From an uncultured Clostridia bacterium (GTDB taxonomy: Bacteria > Bacillota > Clostridia > Christensenellales > Borkfalkiaceae), in the NCBI GenBank assembly GCA_947175325.1, contig CAMWME010000011.1:1-45088 (forward strand): a DNA stretch of 45,088 bases, given 5' to 3'. The notes under the pieces are model-generated. The model was not told the DNA's origin. It was given only the letters and a program-made list of their open reading frames with translations, and ran no database searches. A program made the translations under genes and the position numbers. This document shows, piece by piece, positions 16,508 through 24,347 of the stretch (position 1 is its first letter; each line of letters starts with the position of its first letter).

Positions 16508-16993
16508 TTACGGCAATATTTTTATCATTTCATCGCGGATTTTCATAACCCCTTCGGGGGGCTCGTCCGACGTAAATTTTAGAACTATGTTGGCGTAACC
16601 TTCGTTATCGCGTTTTTTATACTCGGGAATAAATCCCAGCACGCCGTCCGTTTCCGAGTTGTTCGCTTTTGCAGTCATTAAATTGTTTGAAAGCTTACTA
16701 TGACTTAGCTTAACGTTTGCAGAAAGCCTAACTTTAAAATCTACGTTTATCTCAGCAAGTTTTAAAGAATTTACGGGTACTATGCTTATAAGCGGCACGT
16801 CCATTTCCCTATACTGAGGAACGCCGCAATCGTCAAAATAAGGCATCTGCATTGTAAGACAGCGCGGCTTACCGTCGGCGTCAAAGTAAGCTTGCAAAGA
16901 TTCTATGTGCTGCTGTTCCGCCATGTTGTTAACGGAAATAAACGCTTGTTGTATAGAACCTATCAAATCTTCGAATTTTTCAACCTTTGCCAT
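16508..16993 (-). CDS. DUF2589-type protein B
   Basis: A 161-residue, divergent paralogue of the preceding DUF2589-type protein. It has the same order: helical N-terminus (FEDLIGSIQQAFISVNNMAE), the strand EMDVPLISIVPVNSLKLAEI followed by NVDFKVRLS, and the tail EPPEGVMKIRDEMIKILP. It lacks the Ser-rich loop. It is soluble by appearance and is the first gene of the cassette, with GAGGTG before the ATG and a TATAAT about 19 bases further up. Two related but unequal subunits side by side suggest a heteromeric assembly, which is an inference. Confidence 0.75.
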   Translation of the reverse strand: MAKVEKFEDLIGSIQQAFISVNNMAEQQHIESLQAYFDADGKPRCLTMQMPYFDDCGVPQYREMDVPLISIVPVNSLKLAEINVDFKVRLSANVKLSHSKLSNNLMTAKANNSETDGVLGFIPEYKKRDNEGYANIVLKFTSDEPPEGVMKIRDEMIKILP

Positions 16994-17011
16994 TTTTCAC
17001 CTCTTGTTTGC

Positions 17012-17053
17012 ATTATACACCGCGCCGCCGCAGTGCGCTAAACTGCGGCGGCG
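17012..17053 (-). promoter_or_regulatory. Cassette promoter region with a 12-bp GC hairpin
   Basis: TATAAT (17012-17017, minus strand) stands 19 bases before the first cassette ATG, but there is no -35 hexamer at 16-18 bases. Instead the region is a perfect 12-bp inverted repeat, CGCCGCCGCAGT (17023-17034) and ACTGCGGCGGCG (17042-17053). A regulator site or an attenuating hairpin are both possible; TTGACA at 17073-17078 is too far away to be its -35. Confidence 0.4.
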
Positions 17054-17117
17054 TTCCCCGCGCCGCAAGAATTGTCAAGTAATTTTTATAATATTTTTTT
17101 AATTTAAATGCGAAACA

Positions 17118-17147
17118 AAAAAGCGAACGGTTAACCGTTCGCTTTTT
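17118..17147 (-). terminator. sigG terminator
   Basis: AAGCGAACGG and CCGTTCGCTT form a 10-bp stem with a TTAA loop, followed on the minus strand by TTTTTT, two bases after the sigG stop. Perfect palindrome from 17118 to 17147. Confidence 0.85.
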
Positions 17148-17149
17148 AT

Positions 17150-17920
17150 TTACGATATACAAGCTTTGATTTGTTTTAGTGCTGTTTTCTCTAAGCGCGA
17201 TACTTGCGCTTGGGAGATGCCTACCTCGCGGGAAATTTCCGTTTGGGTTTTTCCCTCGAAATAGCGAAGGAAAAGTATCTTTTTTTCCCTGCCTTCTAGG
17301 TGGTTAATCGCTTCGTACAGCGCCGCCTTTTCCGTCCACACCTCGTCGTTGTTCTTTTCGTCGAATATCTGGTCCATCAAAAGCAGCGTGTCGCCCGCTT
17401 TGTTGAACACCGGCTCGTACAAGGAAACTGGGTCGGAAATTGCGTCCAGCGCGTAGGCAACCTCGGAAACGGCAATGTGCATTTCGGAAGCTATCTTGTC
17501 GTAGGTTACGTCCTCGTCGTCGACTTCAAGCTTCTCGCGCACCTTCAAAATTTGGTACGCCGTGTCGCGTATAGACCTTGAAACACGCAAACTGTTGCCG
17601 TCCCGCAAATACCTTTTAATCTCGCCCAAAATCATAGGCACTGCGTAGGTGGAAAACTTAACGCCCACCGATAAATCAAAGTTGTCAATAGCCTTTATAA
17701 GCCCCACGCAGCCCGCTTGGAACACGTCGTCGGCGTTGGCTTTCTTTGCCCAAAATCTTCTTACAAGCGATAAGACGAGGCGCATATTCCCGACGATAAA
17801 CCGCTCACGCGCGCGCTCGTCGCCCGCCTTCAATTTTATCATAAGTTCTTCTTGCTCTTTTGCGGACAAAAGGGGCAAGCCCGAAGTGTCGACTCCGCAG
17901 ATAACGACTTTTTGCAACAT
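17150..17920 (-). CDS. sigG: Late forespore sigma factor SigG
   Basis: A 256-residue sporulation sigma-70 family factor. The start VVICGVDTSGLPLL is the conserved SigG N-terminus (binding site for anti-sigma SpoIIAB). Region 2 has VGNMRLVLSLVRRF, DDVFQAGCVGLIKAIDNFDL and VKFSTYAVPMILGEIKRYLRD. Region 4 ends in KTQTEISREVGISQAQVSRLEK. SigG drives late forespore genes such as the germination receptors and small acid-soluble proteins. GGAGG precedes the ATG. The gene follows sigE by 55 bases, the conserved spoIIGA-sigE-sigG order. Its last 46 codons are repeated at 15395-15535 beyond an inserted cassette, so its 3' end may be recombinant. Confidence 0.97.
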   Translation of the reverse strand: MLQKVVICGVDTSGLPLLSAKEQEELMIKLKAGDERARERFIVGNMRLVLSLVRRFWAKKANADDVFQAGCVGLIKAIDNFDLSVGVKFSTYAVPMILGEIKRYLRDGNSLRVSRSIRDTAYQILKVREKLEVDDEDVTYDKIASEMHIAVSEVAYALDAISDPVSLYEPVFNKAGDTLLLMDQIFDEKNNDEVWTEKAALYEAINHLEGREKKILFLRYFEGKTQTEISREVGISQAQVSRLEKTALKQIKACIS

Positions 17921-17975
17921 AAAAATTTCCTCCTTTTTTATGTAGAGAAAATTTTTAAGCCGCCAGCTTTTTGGG

Positions 17976-18674
17976 TCAGTTAATCTGCCGCGATATGTCC
18001 TTTTTAAGTTTTGAAATTATCTTCTTTTCAAGCCGTGATATGTAGCTTTGGGAAATACCCAGCTTGTCGGCAACGTCCTTTTGGGTCATACCCTCGCCGC
18101 CGTCAAGCCCGAACCGCATCTTCATGATGCGCTGCTCGCGTGCAGAAAGCTTATCCAAAGAGGCCTTTAAAAGCTCCTTTTCAACTCCGCCCTCGACGTC
18201 CGAATAAACGGCGTCCGCGTCCGTGCCCATAACGTCGGATAATAAAAGCTCGTTGCCCTCCCAGTCGGTATTCAACGGTTCGTCAAAGCTCACCTCTTGC
18301 CTCAGCTTCGCCATACGGCGCAGATACATTAAAATCTCGTTTTCTATACAGCGCGAGGCGTAAGTTGCAAGCTTTATGTTCTTGTCCGATTTAAACGAAT
18401 TTATAGCCTTGATAAGCCCGATTGTGCCCACCGAAACGAGGTCGTCGCCGTCCGCGCCCGTGCCCTCGAACTTTTTGGCTATGTACACTACGAGGCGCAA
18501 GTTGTGCTCAACCAGCTCGGCTTTCGCCCTCTCGTCGCCGTTTTCCAAAAGGGTTATCTTGTCGCTTTCTTCCTCTTGGGAAAGTGGCAGCGGCAACGCC
18601 TCGGTCCCGCAGATATAATCAAGAGTGTTTTTACCGAACAGCGAAAGTAAAAGTTGCTTTATTTTTTCAAACAT
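17976..18674 (-). CDS. sigE: Mother-cell sigma factor SigE (pro-SigE)
   Basis: A 232-residue sigma factor made as an inactive precursor. The N-terminal pro-region is amphipathic and hydrophobic ([13 protein letters not shown], residues 4-16) and is removed by SpoIIGA. Conserved parts are [53 protein letters not shown] (split across region 2) and the region 4 helix-turn-helix with [18 protein letters not shown]. It directs early mother-cell transcription. It overlaps the spoIIGA end by eight bases and has a strong GGAGG six bases before the ATG. Confidence 0.97.
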   Translation of the reverse strand: MFEKIKQLLLSLFGKNTLDYICGTEALPLPLSQEEESDKITLLENGDERAKAELVEHNLRLVVYIAKKFEGTGADGDDLVSVGTIGLIKAINSFKSDKNIKLATYASRCIENEILMYLRRMAKLRQEVSFDEPLNTDWEGNELLLSDVMGTDADAVYSDVEGGVEKELLKASLDKLSAREQRIMKMRFGLDGGEGMTQKDVADKLGISQSYISRLEKKIISKLKKDISRQIN

Positions 18675-19458
18675 TCACGTCCTCCAAAAGGTCGGGGTGG
18701 AGCACCGCCGTGTTGATGCGTTGCGGGCTTATCCCGATTTTAACCCCGTTATAATTATTTTTCTTTTCTCCGAAGTCTATCTCGATTTTGTCCGCCGTGA
18801 ATATCTTGATAATTTTACTCCCCGCAACAGTATGTATTTTTACGCCGTCTTTTATTCGGCTTTCGTCCACTATTTTTTCTGCAACCTCTTTGGGAATAAT
18901 GCTCACGGGCGCGCCGCGGCAGTAAACCTTGTTACCGCTGTCGAAAAAGCCCTTGACTTCCGCGCTCTCGTCCCCTACGAAAAAGCGTACGGTAACCACT
19001 TCCTTACTGCTCTTTTTAAGGCGGGAGGCAAGCTTTTTTGCGCCTATTATAATAAGTAGCGCGCCGAACAGCGGAATGCCTATGGGTATTTTTGAAAGAA
19101 TGAACCCCTCGCCCGCGGCGTAGTCAAGCCCCGCAAGCGAGAAAATACCTATTAGCGCGCCGCCCAAAATTGCGGTAAATATAAGGAACGCAAAAGAAAA
19201 TTTTAAATAGCTTTTAATTCCCTTGAACTTGCCCGCAACCAAGCAGATTAAAAACCCCGAGCAAACCTTTACGACCACCGACCACACCGCGCCCAGCTTA
19301 AAAAGCGGGAACGTTACGGCGAACGCCGCGCCGAGAATTGCGGCGATTAAAATCCGCCAGAAAGGTGACGGATTTTTAACGGCAACCTTAGCCGCGTACA
19401 GCAGCGTAAAGTCCATACAAAAGTTTTCAAGAACGGCAAGTTCAATATAGACCTGCAT
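18667..19458 (-). CDS. spoIIGA: Sigma-E processing peptidase SpoIIGA
   Basis: A 263-residue membrane aspartic protease that matures pro-SigE at the septum. Five hydrophobic helices occupy about residues 1-145 ([20 protein letters not shown] is the typical start). The C-terminal half is the aspartic protease domain with [13 protein letters not shown] around the catalytic Asp. The length is a bit under that of the Bacillus protein (309). No clear ribosome site precedes the ATG, suggesting low expression or tight control. The upstream region holds Spo0A-box-like sites. Its end overlaps sigE. Confidence 0.93.
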   Translation of the reverse strand: MQVYIELAVLENFCMDFTLLYAAKVAVKNPSPFWRILIAAILGAAFAVTFPLFKLGAVWSVVVKVCSGFLICLVAGKFKGIKSYLKFSFAFLIFTAILGGALIGIFSLAGLDYAAGEGFILSKIPIGIPLFGALLIIIGAKKLASRLKKSSKEVVTVRFFVGDESAEVKGFFDSGNKVYCRGAPVSIIPKEVAEKIVDESRIKDGVKIHTVAGSKIIKIFTADKIEIDFGEKKNNYNGVKIGISPQRINTAVLHPDLLEDVNV

Positions 19459-19468
19459 TGTAAAAGGT

Positions 19469-19523
19469 ATTATAGCGTGTCCGTCCCGTCGAAAATAAAC
19501 ATAATCCGTCGCAACTTGTCGAA
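19469..19523 (-). promoter_or_regulatory. spoIIG promoter with Spo0A-box-like sites
   Basis: TATAAT on the minus strand at 19469-19474 lies about 10 bases before the spoIIGA ATG. A perfect 0A-box TGTCGAA (19517-19523, plus strand) and two near matches, CGTCGAA (19487-19493) and CGTCGCA (19507-19513), start at 10-base steps. The proximal one covers the -35 position, which itself has no good hexamer. This resembles the Spo0A-activated spoIIG promoter of Bacillus. Confidence 0.65.
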
Positions 19524-19535
19524 TTATGTAAACTG

Positions 19536-19560
19536 AAAAACGGGCTAAAAACTCAGCCCG
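19536..19560 (-). terminator. Terminator overlapping the dusB stop codon
   Basis: CGGGCT (19541-19546) and AGCCCG (19555-19560) form a 6-bp stem that contains the dusB stop (19545-19547), followed by five U on the minus strand. Confidence 0.65.
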
Positions 19561-20483
19561 TTCAATATTTCTTCTACTTCTTCGGTGGTATTTGCTTTGA
19601 AAAGCTTTGCGCGAAGCTCGGCGGCGTTTGGGGTGCCCTTTAAATAAAAGCCCACCATTTTACGCATATACACGCACGCGAATTTTTCGCCGTATATATC
19701 GCGCGTCTTTTTCAGCTGCTCGCGCACGGCACGCTTTTTGTCTGCCTCAAACCCCGTGATTTCCGCAAAAATCCACGGCCTATACATTGCCCCGCGGGCA
19801 ACCATTACCCCGTCCGCGCCCGTTTTGTTAAAAAGCTCTTCCGCGTCCGCCTTACAGAAGATACCGCCGTTTGCTATAACGGGAATTTTTACCGCTTTCT
19901 TCGCTTCCGCAATCGCCGCGAAGTTGACCTCGCCCGCGTAGATTTTGTCGCGCGTTCTTCCGTGTACGCTTATCATATCCGCGCCCGCATCCTCGCACAG
20001 TTTTGCAAAATCACCGCTCACCAAATGCGAACCGTCAAGCCCTATGCGGAATTTAACGGAAATATTTTTACCGCTTTTTTTACACTCTTTAATAATTTTT
20101 GCGGCAAGGTCGAAATCGTTCAAAAGCGCGCTACCCTCGCCGTTTTTGTAAATTTTCGGCACGGGGCAACCCATATTAATATCAATTAAATCGAAGGGTG
20201 CAAGCGCCTCGCTTTCGCACGCCTTACGCATATAATACGGGTCGTTGCCGAAGATTTGACAAGCCTTAATTCCGTCGTAGTCCTCGGAAACGTGCAACAA
20301 TTCCTTCGTCTTTTCACTACCGTAGCAAAGCCCCTTCGCACTGACCATTTCGGTAAAGGTAAGTCCCGCACCGAACTGATAACACATATCGCGGAAGGGC
20401 GAATTCGTGTAGCCAGCAAGGGGTGCCAAAAAGATATTGTTTTTAGTATGTAGTTTGCCGATTTTAATTTGTTTTAACTGCAT
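19545..20483 (-). CDS. dusB: tRNA-dihydrouridine synthase (DusB type)
   Basis: A 312-residue FMN-dependent enzyme that reduces uridine in the tRNA D-loop. Conserved are IFLAPLAGYTNSPFRDMCYQ (residues 18-37), INMGCPVPKIYKNGEGSAL with the catalytic Cys, SVHGRTRDKIYAGEVNF, IPVIANGGIF and DGVMVARGAMYRPWIF. The length is usual. It overlaps the mazG end by 20 bases and lies at the end of the spoVB-mazG-dusB run with its own terminator. In Bacillus, a dus gene lies elsewhere; coupling to mazG here seems lineage-specific. Confidence 0.95.
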   Translation of the reverse strand: MQLKQIKIGKLHTKNNIFLAPLAGYTNSPFRDMCYQFGAGLTFTEMVSAKGLCYGSEKTKELLHVSEDYDGIKACQIFGNDPYYMRKACESEALAPFDLIDINMGCPVPKIYKNGEGSALLNDFDLAAKIIKECKKSGKNISVKFRIGLDGSHLVSGDFAKLCEDAGADMISVHGRTRDKIYAGEVNFAAIAEAKKAVKIPVIANGGIFCKADAEELFNKTGADGVMVARGAMYRPWIFAEITGFEADKKRAVREQLKKTRDIYGEKFACVYMRKMVGFYLKGTPNAAELRAKLFKANTTEEVEEILNGLSF

Positions 20484-21879
20484 TTTTCGCCAGCATCCAA
20501 TAATAGTCCCAACGCGAGGGGTCCATTTCTTCTATCTTTTCGCCGTTGTCTTTGGCAAGGCGTTCAAACTCCACGAACCGTTTCGTAAACTTTTCAACCG
20601 CCGCGTGAAGGGCAAGCTCGCAGTCCACTCCCGCAAGACGGCAAGTGTTCACGGCAGAAAACAGCACGTCGCCCGCTTCGTCGAATACGGCTTCCTTGTT
20701 TTCACTTATGCAAGCCTCTAAAAGCTCGCCCACTTCTTCAACCAATTTTTCGGAGGCAGACACGGGGGATAAGAAATCCATTCCGCACTTAGCCGAGCGC
20801 TTGCCTACCTTTTGTGCGCGCATACACGCGGGCATGCCTTTAGGTACGGCAAGCACGGTGTCGGAGTAAGTGTCTTGCCCCTTTTCCTTGCGCTTGTTCT
20901 TTTCCCACACGCCCAAAGCCTCGGTATCCGACGCCGCCTTGTCGCCGCCGAATATGTGCGAGTGACGGAATATAAGCTTTTTCACAAGCCGCGTCAATGC
21001 GTCCCCGCCGGTGTATTCGCCCTTTTCTTCGGACATTACCGCGTGGAAAGCCGCTTGCAAAAGAACGTCGCCCGTCTCTTCCTCCATACCGTCTGCGTCG
21101 CCGCGCTCGATGGCGTCAACCAGCTCGTACGCCTCTTCAATCATATTTCCCTTAATACTTTCGGAAGTCTGCACCCTATCCCAAGGGCAACCGCCGGGGG
21201 CACGGAGCAGTTTAATCATCTCTTGCAAATCTTCAAAGTCGTATCTCTCTTTTTTGAGGAACTCCCTTTCTTGCACGGCAACGGCGCAAGTGCCGTCGTA
21301 ATCTTTCTGTCTGTCAAGCTCGTAAATTTTTATCTTCTTAACGCTTTCGCCGCGCACGAAAAAGCAAGTGCTTTCTTCGCCGAAGATATAAGAAAGCTTT
21401 TCCTTTACCGTGCCCGCAATATACTCGCAGTCGATATCGTACACGGTGGCGGCGCGGCAGCTCTTCAAGTTTTCAACGGAGTACGCAGAAACGCAAGTAA
21501 CCTCACTGCCCGTAAGGCGTGAGGTATTGTACGCATGCGAAGATTTGGAAACGCTTTCCAAGACCTCGCAGTCCTTATGTTTTCGTAAGATAATTTTGCA
21601 CGCTTCGTCCTCGCAGACCGCGCCGTCCACGCAATAGCAAACGTCGCTTTTCTTTGCCGCGTTAAGCACTTCGGCGGCTAAATTTTTGTTGAGGGTATCG
21701 AAGTTTCTGCTTCTTTCGTAGACTTCGTCGAGTGCGCGGTATGCATACCCAGCCAAGCTTTGAGTACTTTCCGCGTCAGCCGTTCGCACAAGAATTTCGG
21801 TTGCATCGTCAAGCGCCTCCTTTGCTCTCAGCGTTATATCCCCTTTGCGAAGCCCTAAGCCTATCAGAGTTATCTTCAT
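20464..21879 (-). CDS. mazG: MazG pyrophosphohydrolase with degenerate methylase-like N-terminus (YabN type)
   Basis: A 471-residue two-part protein. The N-terminus (1-210) has the outline of the tetrapyrrole (SAM) methylase fold found in YabN, but its GxGxGD and PGHP-type motifs are not recognisable (ITLIGLGLRKGD; no PGHP). The C-terminus has two MazG modules: EEAYELVDAIERGDADGMEE with EETGDVLLQAAFHA, and EKLVEEVGELLEACI with DEAGDVLFSA. MazG hydrolyses NTPs to NMPs and sanitises the pool. I use the ATG at 21879 because AAGGCGG lies eight bases upstream; a GTG at 21885 is possible. Its start lies inside the spoVB reading frame (71-base overlap). Confidence 0.93.
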   Translation of the reverse strand: MKITLIGLGLRKGDITLRAKEALDDATEILVRTADAESTQSLAGYAYRALDEVYERSRNFDTLNKNLAAEVLNAAKKSDVCYCVDGAVCEDEACKIILRKHKDCEVLESVSKSSHAYNTSRLTGSEVTCVSAYSVENLKSCRAATVYDIDCEYIAGTVKEKLSYIFGEESTCFFVRGESVKKIKIYELDRQKDYDGTCAVAVQEREFLKKERYDFEDLQEMIKLLRAPGGCPWDRVQTSESIKGNMIEEAYELVDAIERGDADGMEEETGDVLLQAAFHAVMSEEKGEYTGGDALTRLVKKLIFRHSHIFGGDKAASDTEALGVWEKNKRKEKGQDTYSDTVLAVPKGMPACMRAQKVGKRSAKCGMDFLSPVSASEKLVEEVGELLEACISENKEAVFDEAGDVLFSAVNTCRLAGVDCELALHAAVEKFTKRFVEFERLAKDNGEKIEEMDPSRWDYYWMLAKNAVKTN

Positions 21880-23212
21880 CTGCACTTCCGCCTTTCTTTG
21901 ATTTTACCCTTATAATATAACAGAAATTCATTAAGGTGGCAAGGAAATTCGCGCAGTTTGCCGCCCACGCCGCGCCCGCGATAGACAGCGGCGAAAAGGC
22001 GATTAAAGCCGCCGTAAGCCCCACCCGCAAAATCGCGGTAGTCCACTGCGTAATCGTGCTTTTGACGGGGCTGCCCAAGGCCGTTAAACACGCCGACGAG
22101 GTCTGCACCAAGCTTTGCGTTACGGACGACACGGCAAGTATTTTTATTAAGGAAATTAAGAGGGCTTTTTCTTCACCTTGAAGGGAACCGAATATAAGCC
22201 TCGTTGCCAAGGGTGCCAAAAAGAACAGCCCCACCGCCGCGGGCAAGGAAACTATAAAGGTTATTAAAATGGACTTGTACGCCTTTTTCTTCGCGCCCGA
22301 AATATCGCCGCTTTCGGCAAGGGGTGAAATTTGCGGAATACTCGAAGCCGCCAAGCCGTAGCACACCGACACGGGCAAGTTGATTATGGTTATAGCACAG
22401 CCCGAAAATATTCCGTACAAAGAGGTTGCGTTCTCAGCCATTCCCTTTAAAAGCCTAACCGCCACTATGCTCTCCAAAAGCTGTGAAACGGGCAAGGCAA
22501 TCGCCGTCAAAGTCAGCGGCACGGTGTAGTGCAGAATGCTTTTTACGGGCACGGACGGCACGGGATAAAGGGGCTTTTTGCCGCGGCCTTTCAAGTACCA
22601 AACAGCCGCAATGCCCGTGGAAAGAACCTCGCTCACCGTAACCGCCAAAAGGGTTGAGGCAACCGCCAGCGCAAGGTTATCTCTGAAAAGATAGGAAAGT
22701 GCGATACCGAAGGCAACCTTTATAACTTGCTCTAAAATCTCCGTCGTTGCCGTGGGCAGCATATTGCCCCGCCCTTGAAAGTACCCGCGCACCACCGATA
22801 ACAGCGACACGAAGAATACCGACGGGCACAACAGCTTACAGCAAAGCGAAATCGCGGGCTCGCCTTGAATTGCCGCAAGCGGCTCGGACAGAATGAACAT
22901 TATGCAAGTACCGATAAGCCCCACCGCGCTGTAAAGGCGGAAAGCTTCTTTTTCCGCACCCGCGCCCTTGCCCGAAGATATAAGGCGGGAAATACCCGTA
23001 GGTATGCCCGAGGCGGAAACGGTTAAAAGTATGCAGTAAAGAGGATACACCATTTGGTATATCCCCATTCCCTCTCCGCCTAAAAATCTGGTAAGAGGTA
23101 TGCGGTAAATCGCCCCGAGAATTTTCGAAACGAATCCGCCGATAGATATTATCGCCGCACCCGCAAGAAACGACTGCCCGCCGCCTCCGCGCTTTTTAAC
23201 CGTTTTTTCCAC
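21809..23212 (-). CDS. spoVB: Stage V sporulation protein B (SpoVB), lipid II flippase family
   Basis: A 467-residue MOP-superfamily transporter with about 14 membrane helices, similar to SpoVB/MurJ-type flippases that move lipid-linked precursors for the spore cortex. Typical pieces are LAGAAIISIGGFVSKILGAI, RIPLTRFLGGEGMGIYQMVYPLY and SASGIPTGISRLIS. The start is a GTG at 23212 with GGAAAT upstream. Its final 23 residues (basic, Ser/Gly-rich) are read from the first codons of mazG in another frame and look like a non-conserved extension. It is positioned after spoVT. Confidence 0.93.
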   Translation of the reverse strand: MEKTVKKRGGGGQSFLAGAAIISIGGFVSKILGAIYRIPLTRFLGGEGMGIYQMVYPLYCILLTVSASGIPTGISRLISSGKGAGAEKEAFRLYSAVGLIGTCIMFILSEPLAAIQGEPAISLCCKLLCPSVFFVSLLSVVRGYFQGRGNMLPTATTEILEQVIKVAFGIALSYLFRDNLALAVASTLLAVTVSEVLSTGIAAVWYLKGRGKKPLYPVPSVPVKSILHYTVPLTLTAIALPVSQLLESIVAVRLLKGMAENATSLYGIFSGCAITIINLPVSVCYGLAASSIPQISPLAESGDISGAKKKAYKSILITFIVSLPAAVGLFFLAPLATRLIFGSLQGEEKALLISLIKILAVSSVTQSLVQTSSACLTALGSPVKSTITQWTTAILRVGLTAALIAFSPLSIAGAAWAANCANFLATLMNFCYIIRVKSKKGGSADEDNSDRLRASQRGYNAESKGGA

Positions 23213-23231
23213 ACCGATTATTTCCTAAAAA

Positions 23232-23777
23232 TTACTCAAACTGTCCGGCAAGTATATTTGCGGACAACTGTGCAAGTTTGCATGCCGCGGGCTCAATCTT
23301 CGCGCCGCGCTCGCAAGAAACGAGGGCAACCGCACCAAGGCAGTCGCCGTTGCAAACTATGGGCACGATAACTTGCGCGGTAACTTCGCTTTGCTGTCCC
23401 GCACAAATGGGCACCACGTCGCCGCCTTCCGCCGAGCTTGCAATATAGCTCTTTCTTTCCCGCATAATCTTTTCCATATTGTTTGAAAGGTTCTTGCCGT
23501 CGAACTCGCGCTGGCCGCGCCCCGAAGCGTGCAAAACGCCGTCGGTATCGCAGATTACGGCAATGTGCCCCGACAAATCGGATAAGGATTTAGCCGTACC
23601 TTCGGAAAACTTTTCAAGCGACGCTATGGGCGAATATTTTTTCAACATAAGCTCGTCCCTATCGGTAAAAATTTCCAACGGGTCGCCCGACTTTAAGCGC
23701 AAAGTGCTCCTTATTTCTTTGGGGATAACCACTCTTCCCAACTCGTCTATTCTTCTAACAATTCCTGTAGCTTTCAT
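23232..23777 (-). CDS. spoVT: Stage V sporulation regulator SpoVT
   Basis: A 181-residue transcription factor. Residues 1-50 are the AbrB-type swapped-hairpin DNA-binding domain (MKATGIVRRIDELGRVVIPKE, split here, then RSTLRLKSGDPLEIF), and residues 56-178 a GAF domain that senses an unknown ligand. SpoVT modulates the SigG regulon in the forespore. The start is set at the ATG at 23777, the conserved MKATGIVRR, with GAGGT upstream; the longer reading frame to 23813 lies in a hairpin. This hairpin holds the ribosome site (separate entry). Confidence 0.96.
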   Translation of the reverse strand: MKATGIVRRIDELGRVVIPKEIRSTLRLKSGDPLEIFTDRDELMLKKYSPIASLEKFSEGTAKSLSDLSGHIAVICDTDGVLHASGRGQREFDGKNLSNNMEKIMRERKSYIASSAEGGDVVPICAGQQSEVTAQVIVPIVCNGDCLGAVALVSCERGAKIEPAACKLAQLSANILAGQFE

Positions 23778-23783
23778 ATAAAA

Positions 23784-23820
23784 AATACCTCTGCGGGAAA
23801 AATTTGCCCGCAAAGGTATT
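23784..23820 (-). terminator. Hairpin with U-tract that contains the spoVT ribosome site
   Basis: AATACCTCTGCGGG (23784-23797) and CCCGCAAAGGTATT (23807-23820) pair over 14 positions with one mismatch. On the minus strand it ends in a U-run and its 3' arm includes the AGAGGT ribosome site of spoVT. It therefore serves as terminator of the upstream coat gene and can mask the spoVT start. Confidence 0.65.
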
Positions 23821-23852
23821 ATGTGAAATGCTTGAAAATATATACTTAGCGT

Positions 23853-24149
23853 TTAACCGTTGGCTTTTAGGCTGTTCTTTTGCTTTTTGAAGGTGTTGGT
23901 TGCTTCGTCGATTAGGGTTTTGTTCGCGGGCTTGGGTTCGTAGTAGCCGCGCGTGTTCATTTGCGTGTACACCAAAAACTGATTTTCCGCAACGCCCAAA
24001 AGGTTGGTGGAAAAGTTCTTTCTTACAGCCTTGCTGCTGCCCTCGAAAAGCGCCGTGGTGTACAAGCCCATAAGCTGTTTTTCACTCTCTAAAATATCTT
24101 GCAAAGAATCTCTTTCGTTCAAAGTAGTATCGCTTTTTGTAAGTTTCAT
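23853..24149 (-). CDS. CotF-type spore coat protein, long member
   Basis: A 98-residue, all-helical protein like the CotF/ferritin-like coat proteins of spore-formers: LQDILESEKQLMGLYTTALFEG, RKNFSTNLLGVAENQFLVYT, then the typical MNTRGYYEPKPA. It probably forms a helical bundle in the coat or inner spore layers. AGGAGG precedes the ATG. It begins right after the stop of its smaller partner, so both are made together, and ends 33 bases before the hairpin that precedes spoVT. Confidence 0.85.
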   Translation of the reverse strand: MKLTKSDTTLNERDSLQDILESEKQLMGLYTTALFEGSSKAVRKNFSTNLLGVAENQFLVYTQMNTRGYYEPKPANKTLIDEATNTFKKQKNSLKANG

Positions 24150-24150
24150 A

Positions 24151-24339
24151 TTAGCCTCCTATCATTTTTAACAGCGCATTGTAGCGCATCTCGTGGTCGT
24201 CCGCAATCTTTGTCATACAGTCGGCAAGCTCCACGTCCGTAAGGGTCTTGGAATAAGCCCTTGCCTTTTTGCAAATCAATCCCTCGGCGGTAAGCGCGTC
24301 GGATATAAGTTGAAGTTCCTTTGATGTAAGCTCTTGCAT
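24151..24339 (-). CDS. CotF-type spore coat protein, short member
   Basis: A 62-residue helical protein of the same coat family: LTSKELQLISDALTAEGLIC, a Lys/Tyr-rich link, and MTKIADDHEMRYNALLKMI, the histidine-containing helix typical for this family. It pairs with the 98-residue gene. GGAGGT gives a strong ribosome site, but it is buried in the hairpin at 24348-24377. Expression is expected during sporulation. Confidence 0.83.
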   Translation of the reverse strand: MQELTSKELQLISDALTAEGLICKKARAYSKTLTDVELADCMTKIADDHEMRYNALLKMIGG

Positions 24340-24347
24340 AAAAAATA

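Noticed and set aside
17073-17092. Plus-strand promoter with TATAAT at 17087-17092
   Set aside because: No -35 element at the right distance and no plus-strand gene follows.
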